Source of the DNA: Amphritea sp.
GTDB taxonomy: Bacteria > Pseudomonadota > Gammaproteobacteria > Pseudomonadales > Balneatricaceae
NCBI GenBank assembly: GCA_018067325.1
Contig: JAGPUU010000101.1
Coordinates: 1 to 13,814 of the forward strand
DNA: 13,814 nt
Reading direction: 5' to 3'
How positions within the stretch are numbered: the stretch's first letter is position 1; each line of letters begins with the position of its first letter. Made by a program: the position numbers and the translations under genes. Shown one piece after another: positions 1 to 7,438 of the stretch. The notes under the pieces are model-generated. The model saw only the letters and a program-made list of their open reading frames with translations. It was not told where the DNA came from and ran no database searches.

Positions 1-1
1 G

Positions 2-1810
2 GTTGAGAAAAACATTGTCCTGACGCCTCTTTATGGTGACCTGAGTATTCAGGATCAGCAGCGGGCGATACAGCCTGCACCACCAGGGCAGCGAAAGATC
101 GTACTGGCGACCAATATCGCAGAAACCAGCCTGACAATAGAAGGTATTCGGGTGGTGATAGATGCAGGATTAAGCCGCGAAGCCCGGCTTGATCCGGCCA
201 GTGGTATGACTCGGCTCCATACCTGCAAAGTGTCACGGGCAGCCAGTATCCAGCGCGCCGGACGAGCAGGCCGAATGGAGCCGGGTAGCTGTTACCGGCT
301 TTGGTCTGAGAGTCAGCAGGCGCAGCTTGCACCACACGCAACACCAGAGATTATGTCAACAGATCTGACTGCGCTGGCTCTACAGTTGGCCCGCTGGGGA
401 GTGGAGGATACTGCAGAACTTCGTTGGTTAAATCCGCCTCCTGATGCGGCGCTTTCTCAGGCGCGGGACCTTCTTATTCGATTAGGGGCGCTTCAGTCCG
501 CTGATGAGGGTCTGCAGTTAACTCCTGCCGGGGAGATGATGGCCCGGTTGCCACTGCACCCTCGTCTGGCTCATCTGCTGTTAGTGGGCTGGGAGAAAGG
601 CTGTAGTGAACTGGCCTGTGATATCGCGGCTTTATTGAACGAGAGGGACCCTCTGAGCGGCGATGCAGACTTTGAACGGCGATTAAGCTGGCTGAGGGGG
701 GATATCCCATGTTCTGCATCTCAAAAATCGATGCTGCAGCGCATTCGTCAGCTGAGTCAGCAATATCGAAGAAATTGTAAAAGACACCTTAGTAAGGTTT
801 CACCGCAACCGCTAAGATTATCGACCCCTGAACTGTCAGCGCTACTGATTGCTCAGGCATACCCAGATCGAATCGCTTCTCGTCGCAGAGCGGGAGCAGG
901 GGACTATCAGCTGAGTGGCGGTCGTGCTGTGCGTCTGGCTGAAACTGACCCCTTGATAAAGCATGACTGGTTAGCGGTGGCAAACTGCGGCGGAACGCAG
1001 GGACAGACTACAGATCGGGTTTTTTTAGCGACCCCTCTACCCGAAAAGCTGTTCGAAACTGCGCTGGCAGGGCTAGTGCAACAACAGAAAGTCGTTGAAT
1101 GGGACAGACAACAGGGGCGCATGTGTTGCGAGTTGCAGCGTCGTATTGGTGTGTTGGTTGTGAGCCGTGAAGAATTGAAGGAGATTCCATTACCGGAGAA
1201 AAACCAGATTCTTATCAATCTAATCCGTAAACAGGGATTACAGATCCTGCCCTGGAATGAAGAGATTGAACGCTGGCGGCAGCGGGTTATGTTTCTGCAC
1301 TGTTCGCAGCCGGAAGATGGCCCCTGGCCAGACCTTTCCGATGAATCCTTGTTGAAGAGTCTGGAGCAGTGGTTAGCGCCCTATCTTGATCCGGTTAATC
1401 ATATAAATCACTTTAGCCGTCTCGATCTGTTCGCTATTTTGCAGGCTTTACTCGAGTGGCCTTTACCTAATGAGCTGGGGAAACTTGCACCGCCCCGACT
1501 TAAGCTGCCATCAGGGCATACGGCTGCGGTTAATTACACTGAGTTTCCGCCGGTGCTGGCGGTTAAGCTTCAGGAGATGTTTGGTTCGATAGACACGCCG
1601 GTTATTGGTTACAGGGTAGCACTGAAAATACATCTGCTGTCTCCGGCGCGCAGGCCGTTGGCAGTAACCCAGGATCTGGCCAGCTTTTGGGCCAATGGTT
1701 ATCGGGATGTTCAGAAGGATATGAAAGGGCGTTATCCAAAGCACCCCTGGCCTGATAACCCCCGAGAAGCTATTCCCTCCAGTGGGGTTAAGAGAATAAA
1801 GCGCACGTAA
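2..1810 (+). CDS. hrpB: ATP-dependent RNA helicase HrpB, 5'-truncated by the window edge
   Basis: The reading frame is open from base 2, so the gene begins outside the window; 602 residues are visible of a family normally about 810-840 long. HrpB is a DEAH-box (DExH) helicase of the cytoplasm thought to remodel RNA. The N-terminal ATP-binding motifs are missing here. Helicase motif V (LATNIAETSLTIEG, residues about 35-48 of the fragment) and motif VI with the arginine finger (QRAGRAGR, residues 84-91) are intact. The HA2-like winged region follows, with LARWGVEDTAELRWLNPP. The C-terminus has the HrpB_C signature, FWANGYRDVQKDMKGRYPKH. No frameshift or internal stop is seen. It appears monocistronic: the next gene is more than 360 bases away, behind a terminator. 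Confidence 0.95.
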   Translation, partial: VEKNIVLTPLYGDLSIQDQQRAIQPAPPGQRKIVLATNIAETSLTIEGIRVVIDAGLSREARLDPASGMTRLHTCKVSRAASIQRAGRAGRMEPGSCYRLWSESQQAQLAPHATPEIMSTDLTALALQLARWGVEDTAELRWLNPPPDAALSQARDLLIRLGALQSADEGLQLTPAGEMMARLPLHPRLAHLLLVGWEKGCSELACDIAALLNERDPLSGDADFERRLSWLRGDIPCSASQKSMLQRIRQLSQQYRRNCKRHLSKVSPQPLRLSTPELSALLIAQAYPDRIASRRRAGAGDYQLSGGRAVRLAETDPLIKHDWLAVANCGGTQGQTTDRVFLATPLPEKLFETALAGLVQQQKVVEWDRQQGRMCCELQRRIGVLVVSREELKEIPLPEKNQILINLIRKQGLQILPWNEEIERWRQRVMFLHCSQPEDGPWPDLSDESLLKSLEQWLAPYLDPVNHINHFSRLDLFAILQALLEWPLPNELGKLAPPRLKLPSGHTAAVNYTEFPPVLAVKLQEMFGSIDTPVIGYRVALKIHLLSPARRPLAVTQDLASFWANGYRDVQKDMKGRYPKHPWPDNPREAIPSSGVKRIKRT

Positions 1811-1897
1811 GCCAGATATGTGGCAAAAACTTTTCAAGTCGTAATCGGTGTTTCTGTACTAAGATGAAGTTACTCTGCAATGTCAGAGCTGATATAG

Positions 1898-1913
1898 CCC
1901 CAATCGGTTGGGG
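1898..1913 (+). other. Strong hairpin in the hrpB 3' region
   Basis: A perfect 6-bp stem CCCCAA/TTGGGG closes a TCGG loop, 85 bases after the hrpB stop. No T-tract follows, so it is not by itself an intrinsic terminator. With the terminator at 1954-1984 it makes a two-hairpin layout of roughly 120 bases that could be the hrpB 3' UTR or an independent small RNA. I found no convincing promoter; a poor -10 match (TAAGAT, 1860-1865) lies upstream. Confidence 0.4.
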
Positions 1914-1953
1914 TAGCAAATAATTAGAAGAATACAATTCACATGCTACATGT

Positions 1954-1984
1954 AGCCCCGCCAGTGCGGGGCTTTCTGTTTTTA
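1954..1984 (+). terminator. Rho-independent terminator after hrpB
   Basis: A 7-bp perfect stem AGCCCCG (1954-1960) and CGGGGCT (1967-1973) with a 6-base loop is followed by a T-rich run to 1984. It ends rightward transcription from hrpB or from a putative small RNA. The remaining 190 bases to the next gene (1985-2174) hold no evident reading frame, only a 10-bp palindrome AGACCGGTCT (2022-2031) and a weak promoter. Confidence 0.8.
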
Positions 1985-2067
1985 TCTATCTATTAAATTC
2001 TTTTGCGCTGGTCATCACCTAAGACCGGTCTCACTTTGGGAAGGGACTTGTTCTCAACTTCCTTTGC

Positions 2068-2096
2068 TTGAGTTTCACAACTGCAGACGCCATAGT
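2068..2096 (+). promoter_or_regulatory. Candidate sigma-70 promoter for the HAD gene
   Basis: TTGAGT (2068-2073, 4 of 6 consensus) is separated by exactly 17 bases from CATAGT (2091-2096, 4 of 6). It lies about 80 bases before the chosen start codon and is the best-spaced pair I found in this gap. Both boxes are only moderate. Confidence 0.3.
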
Positions 2097-2174
2097 AATC
2101 AGACTATCGAAATGCATCGGGTATCAGCTTGTGAGCCTGACACGTTTCAGCAGAGAAACCTCCGGAGAGTTGTT

Positions 2175-2849
2175 ATGCAGAGTCAGACTATCGCGTTTGA
2201 TGTTTACGGAACCTTGGTAGACCCCCTTGAGATGAGTCGGCACCTGCAGATGATGGTGGGCGATAAAGCTGAAGTATTATCCAAACTCTGGCGTGAAAAG
2301 CAGGTCGAGTATGCCTTTCGTAGAGGTCTGATGGGGCGCTATGAACCTTTTGGTGTTTGTACCCTTCAGGCACTGAATTACGCCATGGAGGTGCTGGATG
2401 TTTCGCTTTCAACAGAGCAGCAAGGTTTTTTGATGGCGCAATATCAGCAGCTACAAGCTTATGCCGATGTTGTTCCGGGTATCGAATCACTCAAGGCTCA
2501 GGGGCACTATTGTGTGGCTTTTTCCAATGGGCCAGCAGCTAAAGTGAAAGAGTTATTAGGAAACGCTGGTGTGTTGGAATTGCTGGATGACGTGGTCAGC
2601 GTTGATGAAATCTCAAGATATAAGCCAGACCCGGCAGTATATCTTCATCTGCTTAAACGAACAGGTAGTCGCGCGGGGAATAGCTGGCTGATCTCCAGTA
2701 ATGCCTGGGATGTAATGGGAGCGAAACATGCAGGCTTAAATGCTGCATGGGTGCAGCGTAGTTCCGCAGCTGTTTTTGATCCCTGGGATATACAGCCTGA
2801 TCGGGTAGTTAATACGCTGCAAGCGTTAGCACTGGAGTTAAGTAAATAA
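2175..2849 (+). CDS. L-2-haloacid dehalogenase type II (HAD-superfamily hydrolase)
   Basis: A 224-residue cytosolic HAD hydrolase, the usual length for 2-haloacid dehalogenases, which turn L-2-haloacids into D-2-hydroxyacids through an aspartyl ester. The frame extends upstream to 2064, but the start is placed at ATG 2175 because CCGGAGAG lies just before it and the family N-terminus (FDVYGTL) begins there. Visible residues are nucleophile Asp9 in FDVYGTL, Thr13, Arg40 in the WREKQ segment, SNG at 117-119, Lys150 in YKPD, and SSNAWD at 174-179. These match the catalytic and halide-site set known for Pseudomonas L-2-DEX. The SSNAWDVMGA block favours dehalogenase over phosphatase HADs. The true substrate cannot be read from sequence. 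It is convergent with the next gene and appears to stand alone. Confidence 0.85.
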   Translation: MQSQTIAFDVYGTLVDPLEMSRHLQMMVGDKAEVLSKLWREKQVEYAFRRGLMGRYEPFGVCTLQALNYAMEVLDVSLSTEQQGFLMAQYQQLQAYADVVPGIESLKAQGHYCVAFSNGPAAKVKELLGNAGVLELLDDVVSVDEISRYKPDPAVYLHLLKRTGSRAGNSWLISSNAWDVMGAKHAGLNAAWVQRSSAAVFDPWDIQPDRVVNTLQALALELSK

Positions 2850-2924
2850 CTTTAGAATGAACAATACAGGTTCTTTATGTGCACTTATTTGGACCGTTCG
2901 TGAGCTTTTTTGTTGCAGTGCGGA

Positions 2925-2952
2925 TAAAAAAAGACCCGGCGGGCGCCGGGTC
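2925..2952 (-). terminator. Rho-independent terminator for the leftward pirin-like gene
   Basis: A perfect 8-bp GC-rich stem, GACCCGGC (2933-2940) and GCCGGGTC (2945-2952), closes a GGGC loop. On the plus strand a run of A precedes it, so on the minus strand the hairpin is followed by seven T. That orientation ends the minus-strand gene stopping at 3113. There is no T-tract for the plus direction. The remaining 160 bases to 3112 hold nothing else I recognise. Confidence 0.8.
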
Positions 2953-3112
2953 GAAATAAGCCGAATTAGTGGCTCAAAAAGCAAAGTGCAACTTCAATAT
3001 AACGAATTATTTGTGCAATGCAACATAATTTGAGTGATTTTTATGGAAGAGGTCTTTTTTAAGGGGAATTGAGGGGAGGAAGGGGAGTTTTTAGTTATAA
3101 AAACTGTGAATC

Positions 3113-3793
3113 TTATGGCAAGGTGAAATAAAAGCCTTCTGCTTTGCTGATTCCCCGTAATGATATCAAAGGCTCATCTTCAAACAGTATTGTATCGCCT
3201 GCCTCCAGAACACTTCCGTTTACCTCGAGTTCACCTTTGAGCAGATAGAGGAAACCGTTCCCCGCTTCAGGCAGACCGCAGCTTTTATGATGCAAACGGA
3301 ACTGATACATCTCTATGTTTTGTTCAATCTGCAGTGAATCGTCACGACCGTCTGGTGAAATAATTAGTTGTATCCCTTCCCGACTAAGAAGCTTACGGGA
3401 TTGATAGCGGGGTGTATTACCGTTTTTTTCCGGAATAACCCAAAACTGAAGCATTTTCAGGCTGCTTTCCAGAGAGGCATTTTGCTCAGTGAATTCGGTA
3501 CCTGTTCCGGTGCTCAGTAATTGAAGACTTCTGCCTTGCAGTAGTTTTCGACTACCTAGTGAATCGGTATGCAGGTTCTTGCCATCAAGAATGACGGATA
3601 TAATTTCCAGGTCCTGATGTTTGCTGGGATCTAACGCTGCCCCAGGCTGCAACAGGTCTTCATTTGCAACACGTAGTTCAGATATTCCCATCCAGTCGGG
3701 GTCGAAATAGCTACCAAATGAGAAAACATGTCGGGATTCAAGCCAACCGAAATGGGCATATCCTCGGTCTGAAGCACGTTTTATTCTGATCAT
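3113..3793 (-). CDS. Pirin family protein (YhhW-like bicupin) with degenerate metal site
   Basis: A 226-residue two-cupin pirin relative resembling E. coli YhhW. MIRIKRASDRGYAHFGWLES at the N-terminus and FSFGSYFDPDWMG are family hallmarks. YhhW-type pirins bind a metal through His57, His59, His101 and Glu103, and some cleave quercetin. With the start at ATG 3793 the equivalent positions are Ser57, His59, Phe101 and Glu103, so two of four ligands are lost. Length, hydrophobic pattern and C-terminal cupin half (GFLYLLKGELEVNG, LEAGDTILF) are intact, which argues against decay. A GTG at 3805 could add four residues, but the ATG restores family numbering exactly; neither has a clear Shine-Dalgarno. 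It is divergent from the TauE-type gene. Whether it keeps enzymatic activity is open. Confidence 0.85.
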   Translation of the reverse strand: MIRIKRASDRGYAHFGWLESRHVFSFGSYFDPDWMGISELRVANEDLLQPGAALDPSKHQDLEIISVILDGKNLHTDSLGSRKLLQGRSLQLLSTGTGTEFTEQNASLESSLKMLQFWVIPEKNGNTPRYQSRKLLSREGIQLIISPDGRDDSLQIEQNIEMYQFRLHHKSCGLPEAGNGFLYLLKGELEVNGSVLEAGDTILFEDEPLISLRGISKAEGFYFTLP

Positions 3794-3824
3794 GAAGGTT
3801 CGCACGTGGAGACTGTTGACCTCT

Positions 3825-3853
3825 TTTTTACCTTGTCAGCACCGGACTGTAAA
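3825..3853 (-). promoter_or_regulatory. Candidate sigma-70 promoter for the pirin-like gene
   Basis: Read on the minus strand, TTTACA (3853-3848, 5 of 6) is followed after exactly 17 bases by TAAAAA (3830-3825, 4 of 6). Transcription would start near 3818, giving a short leader of about 25 bases to the ATG at 3793. It lies in the 124-bp divergent gap shared with the exporter gene. Confidence 0.45.
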
Positions 3854-3917
3854 CATAGCAGTTAGTTTTAACCATGCTGTTATCAGAGTAATATGCTGTT
3901 TTTCCGGGGGACTTTGT

Positions 3918-4667
3918 GTGGATCTGATTAACTCTTTTAGTTTGTCATTCTGGTTATTGGCCGGGCTTGGCGTGTTAATAACCGGTATTTCTAAGTCGGG
4001 TTTTGCCGGGGGTGTCGGGGTTATCAGTGTGCCACTGATGTCTCTCTATATCGGGCCGGTTCAGGCAGCCGCGATAATGTTACCGTTGCTGATTCTGATG
4101 GACTTTTTTAGCGTCCGTGCCTGGTGGCACAGTAAACGGGTTGATCTGTTAAAGATAATGTTACCCGGCGCGGTACTGGGAATTTTCACCGGGTATCTAC
4201 TGTTTGATTATCTTAATGACGATATCTTGCGACTGTTGCTGGGGATTCTATCGATCTGCTTTGGTCTTTGGGGATTGCTGAATGGTTCGAAGTTAGGGCA
4301 GGGTGGCTCGCCTGTTGTGGGCGTTATCTCAAGTACCCTGGCGGGCTTTACCAGCTTTATTGCGCATGCGGGTGGCCCTCCCATGAATTTCTATCTGATA
4401 CCGATGAAACTGCCCCGAGAGCAATTTCTCGGTACGGCTGTTGTATTTCTTGCCATTGTTAATCTGGTTAAGCTGGTGGCCTATGGCGCGCTGGGGCAGA
4501 TCAATACCGATAACCTTTTAATTGGACTGGTGTTGGCTCCGGTGGCCTGGATAGGTATACGGTTAGGCCTGATTATCCACAAGATGCTGGATGATCAGCT
4601 TTTCTACCGAATTATTCTGATTATGCTTCTGATTGTCGGGATCAAATTGATTGCTGACGGAATCTGA
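3918..4667 (+). CDS. TauE/SafE family sulfite/organosulfur exporter-like membrane protein
   Basis: A 249-residue, very hydrophobic inner-membrane protein with about eight predicted helices, the usual size of TauE/SafE (DUF81) transporters. Family members export small anions such as sulfite or sulfoacetate; this one's substrate is unknown. Visible signatures are GLGVLITGISKSGFAGGVG near the N-terminus and FTSFIAHAGGPPMNFYLIP in the second half, the repeated half-transporter motif. The frame stays open leftward to an ATG at 3792, but that would overlap the divergent pirin gene and add a non-hydrophobic leader. GTG 3918 is chosen because GGGGGA (3906-3911) sits 6 bases before it and a membrane segment starts at once. 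No neighbour suggests the cargo. Confidence 0.85.
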   Translation: MDLINSFSLSFWLLAGLGVLITGISKSGFAGGVGVISVPLMSLYIGPVQAAAIMLPLLILMDFFSVRAWWHSKRVDLLKIMLPGAVLGIFTGYLLFDYLNDDILRLLLGILSICFGLWGLLNGSKLGQGGSPVVGVISSTLAGFTSFIAHAGGPPMNFYLIPMKLPREQFLGTAVVFLAIVNLVKLVAYGALGQINTDNLLIGLVLAPVAWIGIRLGLIIHKMLDDQLFYRIILIMLLIVGIKLIADGI

Positions 4668-4726
4668 TGACAGTTTTAAAACCCTTCTTTAGTTCTTGTT
4701 TTAAATTCAATTTTTAGTTTTTTTTT

Positions 4727-4747
4727 AGCCCTTTATTAGAAAGGGCT
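4727..4747. promoter_or_regulatory. Perfect 8-bp inverted repeat upstream of the CDGSH-GltS gene
   Basis: AGCCCTTT (4727-4734) and AAAGGGCT (4740-4747) form a perfect inverted repeat with a 5-base centre, 39 bases before the start codon at 4787. A run of nine T lies on its left side, the wrong side for a terminator of rightward transcription, and the minus-strand reading gives a trailing A-tract. It may be an operator or a leader hairpin. No regulator can be named. Confidence 0.5.
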
Positions 4748-4786
4748 GCTAGGCTTAACTCACTAGTTATTTCGAAGGAGTGAATT

Positions 4787-6331
4787 ATGTCTGCAAAGCC
4801 TGTGGTCGCTGATAATAAGCCAGTCAAAGTAAGTTTGAATCAGGGCGATGAATCTTATTTCTGCACCTGTGGTCGTTCATCTAAGCAACCTTTCTGTGAT
4901 GGTTCACATGCGGGGACAGGATTTACCCCTAAAGCTTTTACAGCAGAGGAAACGGGTGATGCTTGGCTCTGTGCCTGCAAGCATACGGCGAATGCCCCAT
5001 ACTGCGATGGTACCCATAAAAAGTTTGATGCAACGGCTGTTGGTCATGAAGGGCCGGGAATCATTGCTAGCGATAATCAGGCGCCAGTTGCGGTAAATAC
5101 GGCAGAGGAATCCACTGTCGAGTTTATTCATCAGTTAGCACATGAAGGGATAAAAGGAATAGGTTCTCATGGCCCTATGGGCGCGATGGGGGTTCCCCGT
5201 AATCTGCTGCCAGCCTGGGACGATATTCAGGTTATGGTTGCTCAGATGGCCCGTAAACCCTTGCAGGAAACCGCGTCGGTAGGCACTTCGCTGATTATTG
5301 GCCCTCAAGCAAAGAAACCGTTAGAGCTGGATATTCCCCTGTTTGTGTCGGATATGAGCTTTGGAGCGCTTTCGGAAGAGGCAAAAACATCGCTGGCAAA
5401 AGGCGCAGAGCTGGCAGGTACAGGCATCTGCTCTGGTGAGGGCGGCATGTTACCGGAGGAGCAATTGGCTAACTCCCGGTATTTCTACGAACTGGCCAGT
5501 GCAAAATTTGGTTACCGGGAAGAGTTATTAACTCGGGTGCAGGCGTTTCATTTCAAAGGTGGACAGGGGGCTAAAACGGGCACCGGTGGGCATCTTCCTG
5601 CCAGCAAAAATGTCGGTAGGATCTCTCAGGTTCGGGGTATCCCGGAAGGACAGGATGCGGTTTCTCCTCCGACCTTTAGCGATCTGAATAATGTTGCAGA
5701 TTATGCTCGCTTCGCCGATCGGGTTCGGGAGGTCAGCGGTGGTATTCCGGTTGGTTTCAAACTCAGTGCAAATCATATCGAAAGAGATGTTGAGTTCGCC
5801 GTAAAAGCGGGGGCTGACTATATTATTCTGGATGGTCGTGGTGGTGGTACGGGGGCTGCACCACTCCTATTTCGTGATCATATCAGCGTACCGACGATAC
5901 CGGCGTTAGCACGTGCCAGGCGTTGTCTGAATATCAATGGAGCCAGCGGACGAGTCACACTGATTATCACCGGTGGGCTGCGGGTGCCCAGTGATTTTAT
6001 TAAAGCGATGGCGCTCGGAGCGGATGGTATAGCGGTGGCTAACAGCGCAATGCAGTCGATTGGCTGTGTTGCTGCTCGCATCTGTAATACCAACAACTGC
6101 CCCGCAGGCATAGCCACCCAGAAAGCTGATCTGCGTCAGCGGTTGAATGTGGATAAGTCGGCGGTTCAGTTAGCCAACTTTATGACCGGTTCTGTACATC
6201 TGATGCAGGTGATGGCTCGGGCTTGTGGACATAGTCACCTTAGTCAGTTCGATATGGGTGATCTGGCGACCTGGAACCGAGATCTGGCGTATCTGTCTGG
6301 GGTGGCTTATTCAGGCGCGATTCCCCTCTGA
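4787..6331 (+). CDS. Two CDGSH iron-sulfur domains fused to a glutamate-synthase-like FMN/3Fe-4S domain
   Basis: A 514-residue cytosolic redox protein. Two motifs fit the CDGSH [2Fe-2S] pattern exactly, with three Cys and one His each: C26, C28, C37, H41 and C62, C64, C73, H77. From about residue 120 to the end it matches the FMN-binding synthase domain of glutamate synthase: FVSDMSFGALSEEA, GEGG (217-220), GAK-rich loop (261-268), ILDGRGGGTGAAP (347-359), and the 3Fe-4S cysteines C427, C433 and C438 with spacing C-x5-C-x4-C followed by PAGIATQ. The N-terminal glutaminase domain of GltB is absent, so ammonia from glutamine is unlikely. A strong AAGGAG (4775-4780) fixes the start. By inference it is an FMN oxidoreductase fed or sensed through the CDGSH clusters; the substrate is unknown. 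No partner small subunit is adjacent. Confidence 0.88.
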   Translation: MSAKPVVADNKPVKVSLNQGDESYFCTCGRSSKQPFCDGSHAGTGFTPKAFTAEETGDAWLCACKHTANAPYCDGTHKKFDATAVGHEGPGIIASDNQAPVAVNTAEESTVEFIHQLAHEGIKGIGSHGPMGAMGVPRNLLPAWDDIQVMVAQMARKPLQETASVGTSLIIGPQAKKPLELDIPLFVSDMSFGALSEEAKTSLAKGAELAGTGICSGEGGMLPEEQLANSRYFYELASAKFGYREELLTRVQAFHFKGGQGAKTGTGGHLPASKNVGRISQVRGIPEGQDAVSPPTFSDLNNVADYARFADRVREVSGGIPVGFKLSANHIERDVEFAVKAGADYIILDGRGGGTGAAPLLFRDHISVPTIPALARARRCLNINGASGRVTLIITGGLRVPSDFIKAMALGADGIAVANSAMQSIGCVAARICNTNNCPAGIATQKADLRQRLNVDKSAVQLANFMTGSVHLMQVMARACGHSHLSQFDMGDLATWNRDLAYLSGVAYSGAIPL

Positions 6332-6375
6332 CCGACATCCTGAAAGCTATTACGGTTTGGCTTGTCCATAGAAAC

Positions 6376-6437
6376 GCGCAGCGAATCAGAGGCCCTTATA
6401 GTTGCAAGACTACAAGGGCATGAGGGCTGCGCTTTTT
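6376..6437 (+). terminator. Nested stem-loop with trailing T-run after the CDGSH-GltS gene
   Basis: An outer stem GCGCAGC (6376-6382) and GCTGCGC (6426-6432) is followed directly by TTTTT. Inside lies a second hairpin, GCCCTTATAGT (6392-6402) and ACTACAAGGGC (6409-6419), with one mismatch and a 6-base loop. It sits between convergent genes and most simply terminates the rightward one, although the branched shape is unusual for an intrinsic terminator. Confidence 0.55.
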
Positions 6438-6471
6438 CGTGGAACAATGGTCTAGATTAAAATGGTCGGCA

Positions 6472-7299
6472 TTAATCTGTCAGCGTACCTTGCTGATAAT
6501 CCTGGATCGCCTGATCTATCTCAGCCTGTGTATTCATCACAAACGGACCGTAGTGGGCTACTGGTTCTTTCAGCGGAACACCGCTAAGCAACAGCGCGCC
6601 CGCACCAATGTCAGAACTGATCTGCAGCGCTGATTCTGCGGTGACTTTAGCCATCTGTTGTGCGCCCACTGTTTGCCCGTTCAGTGTCAGCTTACCTTCG
6701 TAAACATAGAGTAGCAGTGTACGTTCTTCTGCCTGTTCCAGGTGAGTCTCGGCACCCGGCTTTAGGCAGATATCAGCAACAGCGCCTTGTCCTGGTAGTT
6801 GTTGTAATGGCCCTGTAAATGTTTCTTTGGCAAGGGTGAACTGGCCGCCGATGACTTTGAGCTCAGTGTTTCCTAACGGGTGCCACGGCAACTGATCACG
6901 GCCTACATCCTGCCAATCCGGGTCTTTCATTTTTAGGCTGGCGGGTAGGTTTAACCACAATTGAAAGCCGTGCATCAAACCATCTTTTTGCAATGGCATC
7001 TCCGAGTGAATTATCCCCCGGCCTGCTGACATCCATTGGGCTTCACCGCTCTGTACTCCACCTTTATTACCCAGGTGGTCCTGATGTTCGAACCCACCAT
7101 GACGTATATAGGTCAGGGTTTCGATGCCCCGGTGTGGGTGAGCAGGAAAGCCTGCACCATAATCATCAGGGTTATCCGAACGTATCTCATCCAGCATCAG
7201 GAAAGGGTCGAGTCCATTATTTTGGAAACCATGTACGCGCTGAATTTTGACGCCGGCACCATCAGAAGATGGGCGGCTTGGAATGATCTGAATACTCAT
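6472..7299 (-). CDS. Pirin family protein with intact metal site
   Basis: A 275-residue cytosolic bicupin, a typical pirin length. The metal ligands are all present: H54 and H56 in FPAHPHRGIET, H98 and E100 in SAGRGIIHSE. Bacterial pirins can show quercetin 2,3-dioxygenase activity and are often induced by quinones or aromatic electrophiles. The start is supported by AGGAGA about 8 bases before the ATG on the minus strand. It is divergent from a LysR-type regulator across 183 bases that carry a strong inverted repeat, the classic arrangement for a regulator and its target. It differs from the other pirin in the window (3113-3793), which belongs to the YhhW branch and lacks two ligands. Confidence 0.93.
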   Translation of the reverse strand: MSIQIIPSRPSSDGAGVKIQRVHGFQNNGLDPFLMLDEIRSDNPDDYGAGFPAHPHRGIETLTYIRHGGFEHQDHLGNKGGVQSGEAQWMSAGRGIIHSEMPLQKDGLMHGFQLWLNLPASLKMKDPDWQDVGRDQLPWHPLGNTELKVIGGQFTLAKETFTGPLQQLPGQGAVADICLKPGAETHLEQAEERTLLLYVYEGKLTLNGQTVGAQQMAKVTAESALQISSDIGAGALLLSGVPLKEPVAHYGPFVMNTQAEIDQAIQDYQQGTLTD

Positions 7300-7380
7300 A
7301 TCTGTTTCTCCTGCGGTTGAGTTAACAAGTGCCGCGTCTGATTTTCAATGGCCTCTATTGTTCTACAGGGGCTATGTTTT

Positions 7381-7410
7381 TATAGGTTCTATTTCTCTAT
7401 AGGACCTATA
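7381..7410. promoter_or_regulatory. Probable LysR-type operator between pirin and regulator genes
   Basis: TATAGGTTCTAT (7381-7392) and ATAGGACCTATA (7399-7410) form a 12-bp inverted repeat with one mismatch and a 6-base spacer. Each arm is itself nearly palindromic (ATAG...CTAT), so the site can also be read as two 11-bp direct repeats 17 bases apart. It lies in the divergent gap 82 bases from the pirin ATG and 73 from the regulator ATG. A TATAAA on the minus strand lies inside the left arm, where a pirin -10 box could be. Confidence 0.65.
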
Positions 7411-7438
7411 CTATTCTTTTAATTCGAAATAAAAATCG

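Noticed and set aside
2022..2031. 10-bp palindrome AGACCGGTCT
   Set aside because: Isolated and short, with no second copy or promoter context to support a function.
2064..2174. N-terminal extension of the HAD protein
   Set aside because: The extra 37 residues precede the family N-terminus and have no good ribosome binding site, whereas ATG 2175 has one.
3792..3917. N-terminal extension of the TauE/SafE protein
   Set aside because: It would overlap the divergent pirin gene and its promoter; GTG 3918 has a purine-rich ribosome binding site and starts at a membrane helix.
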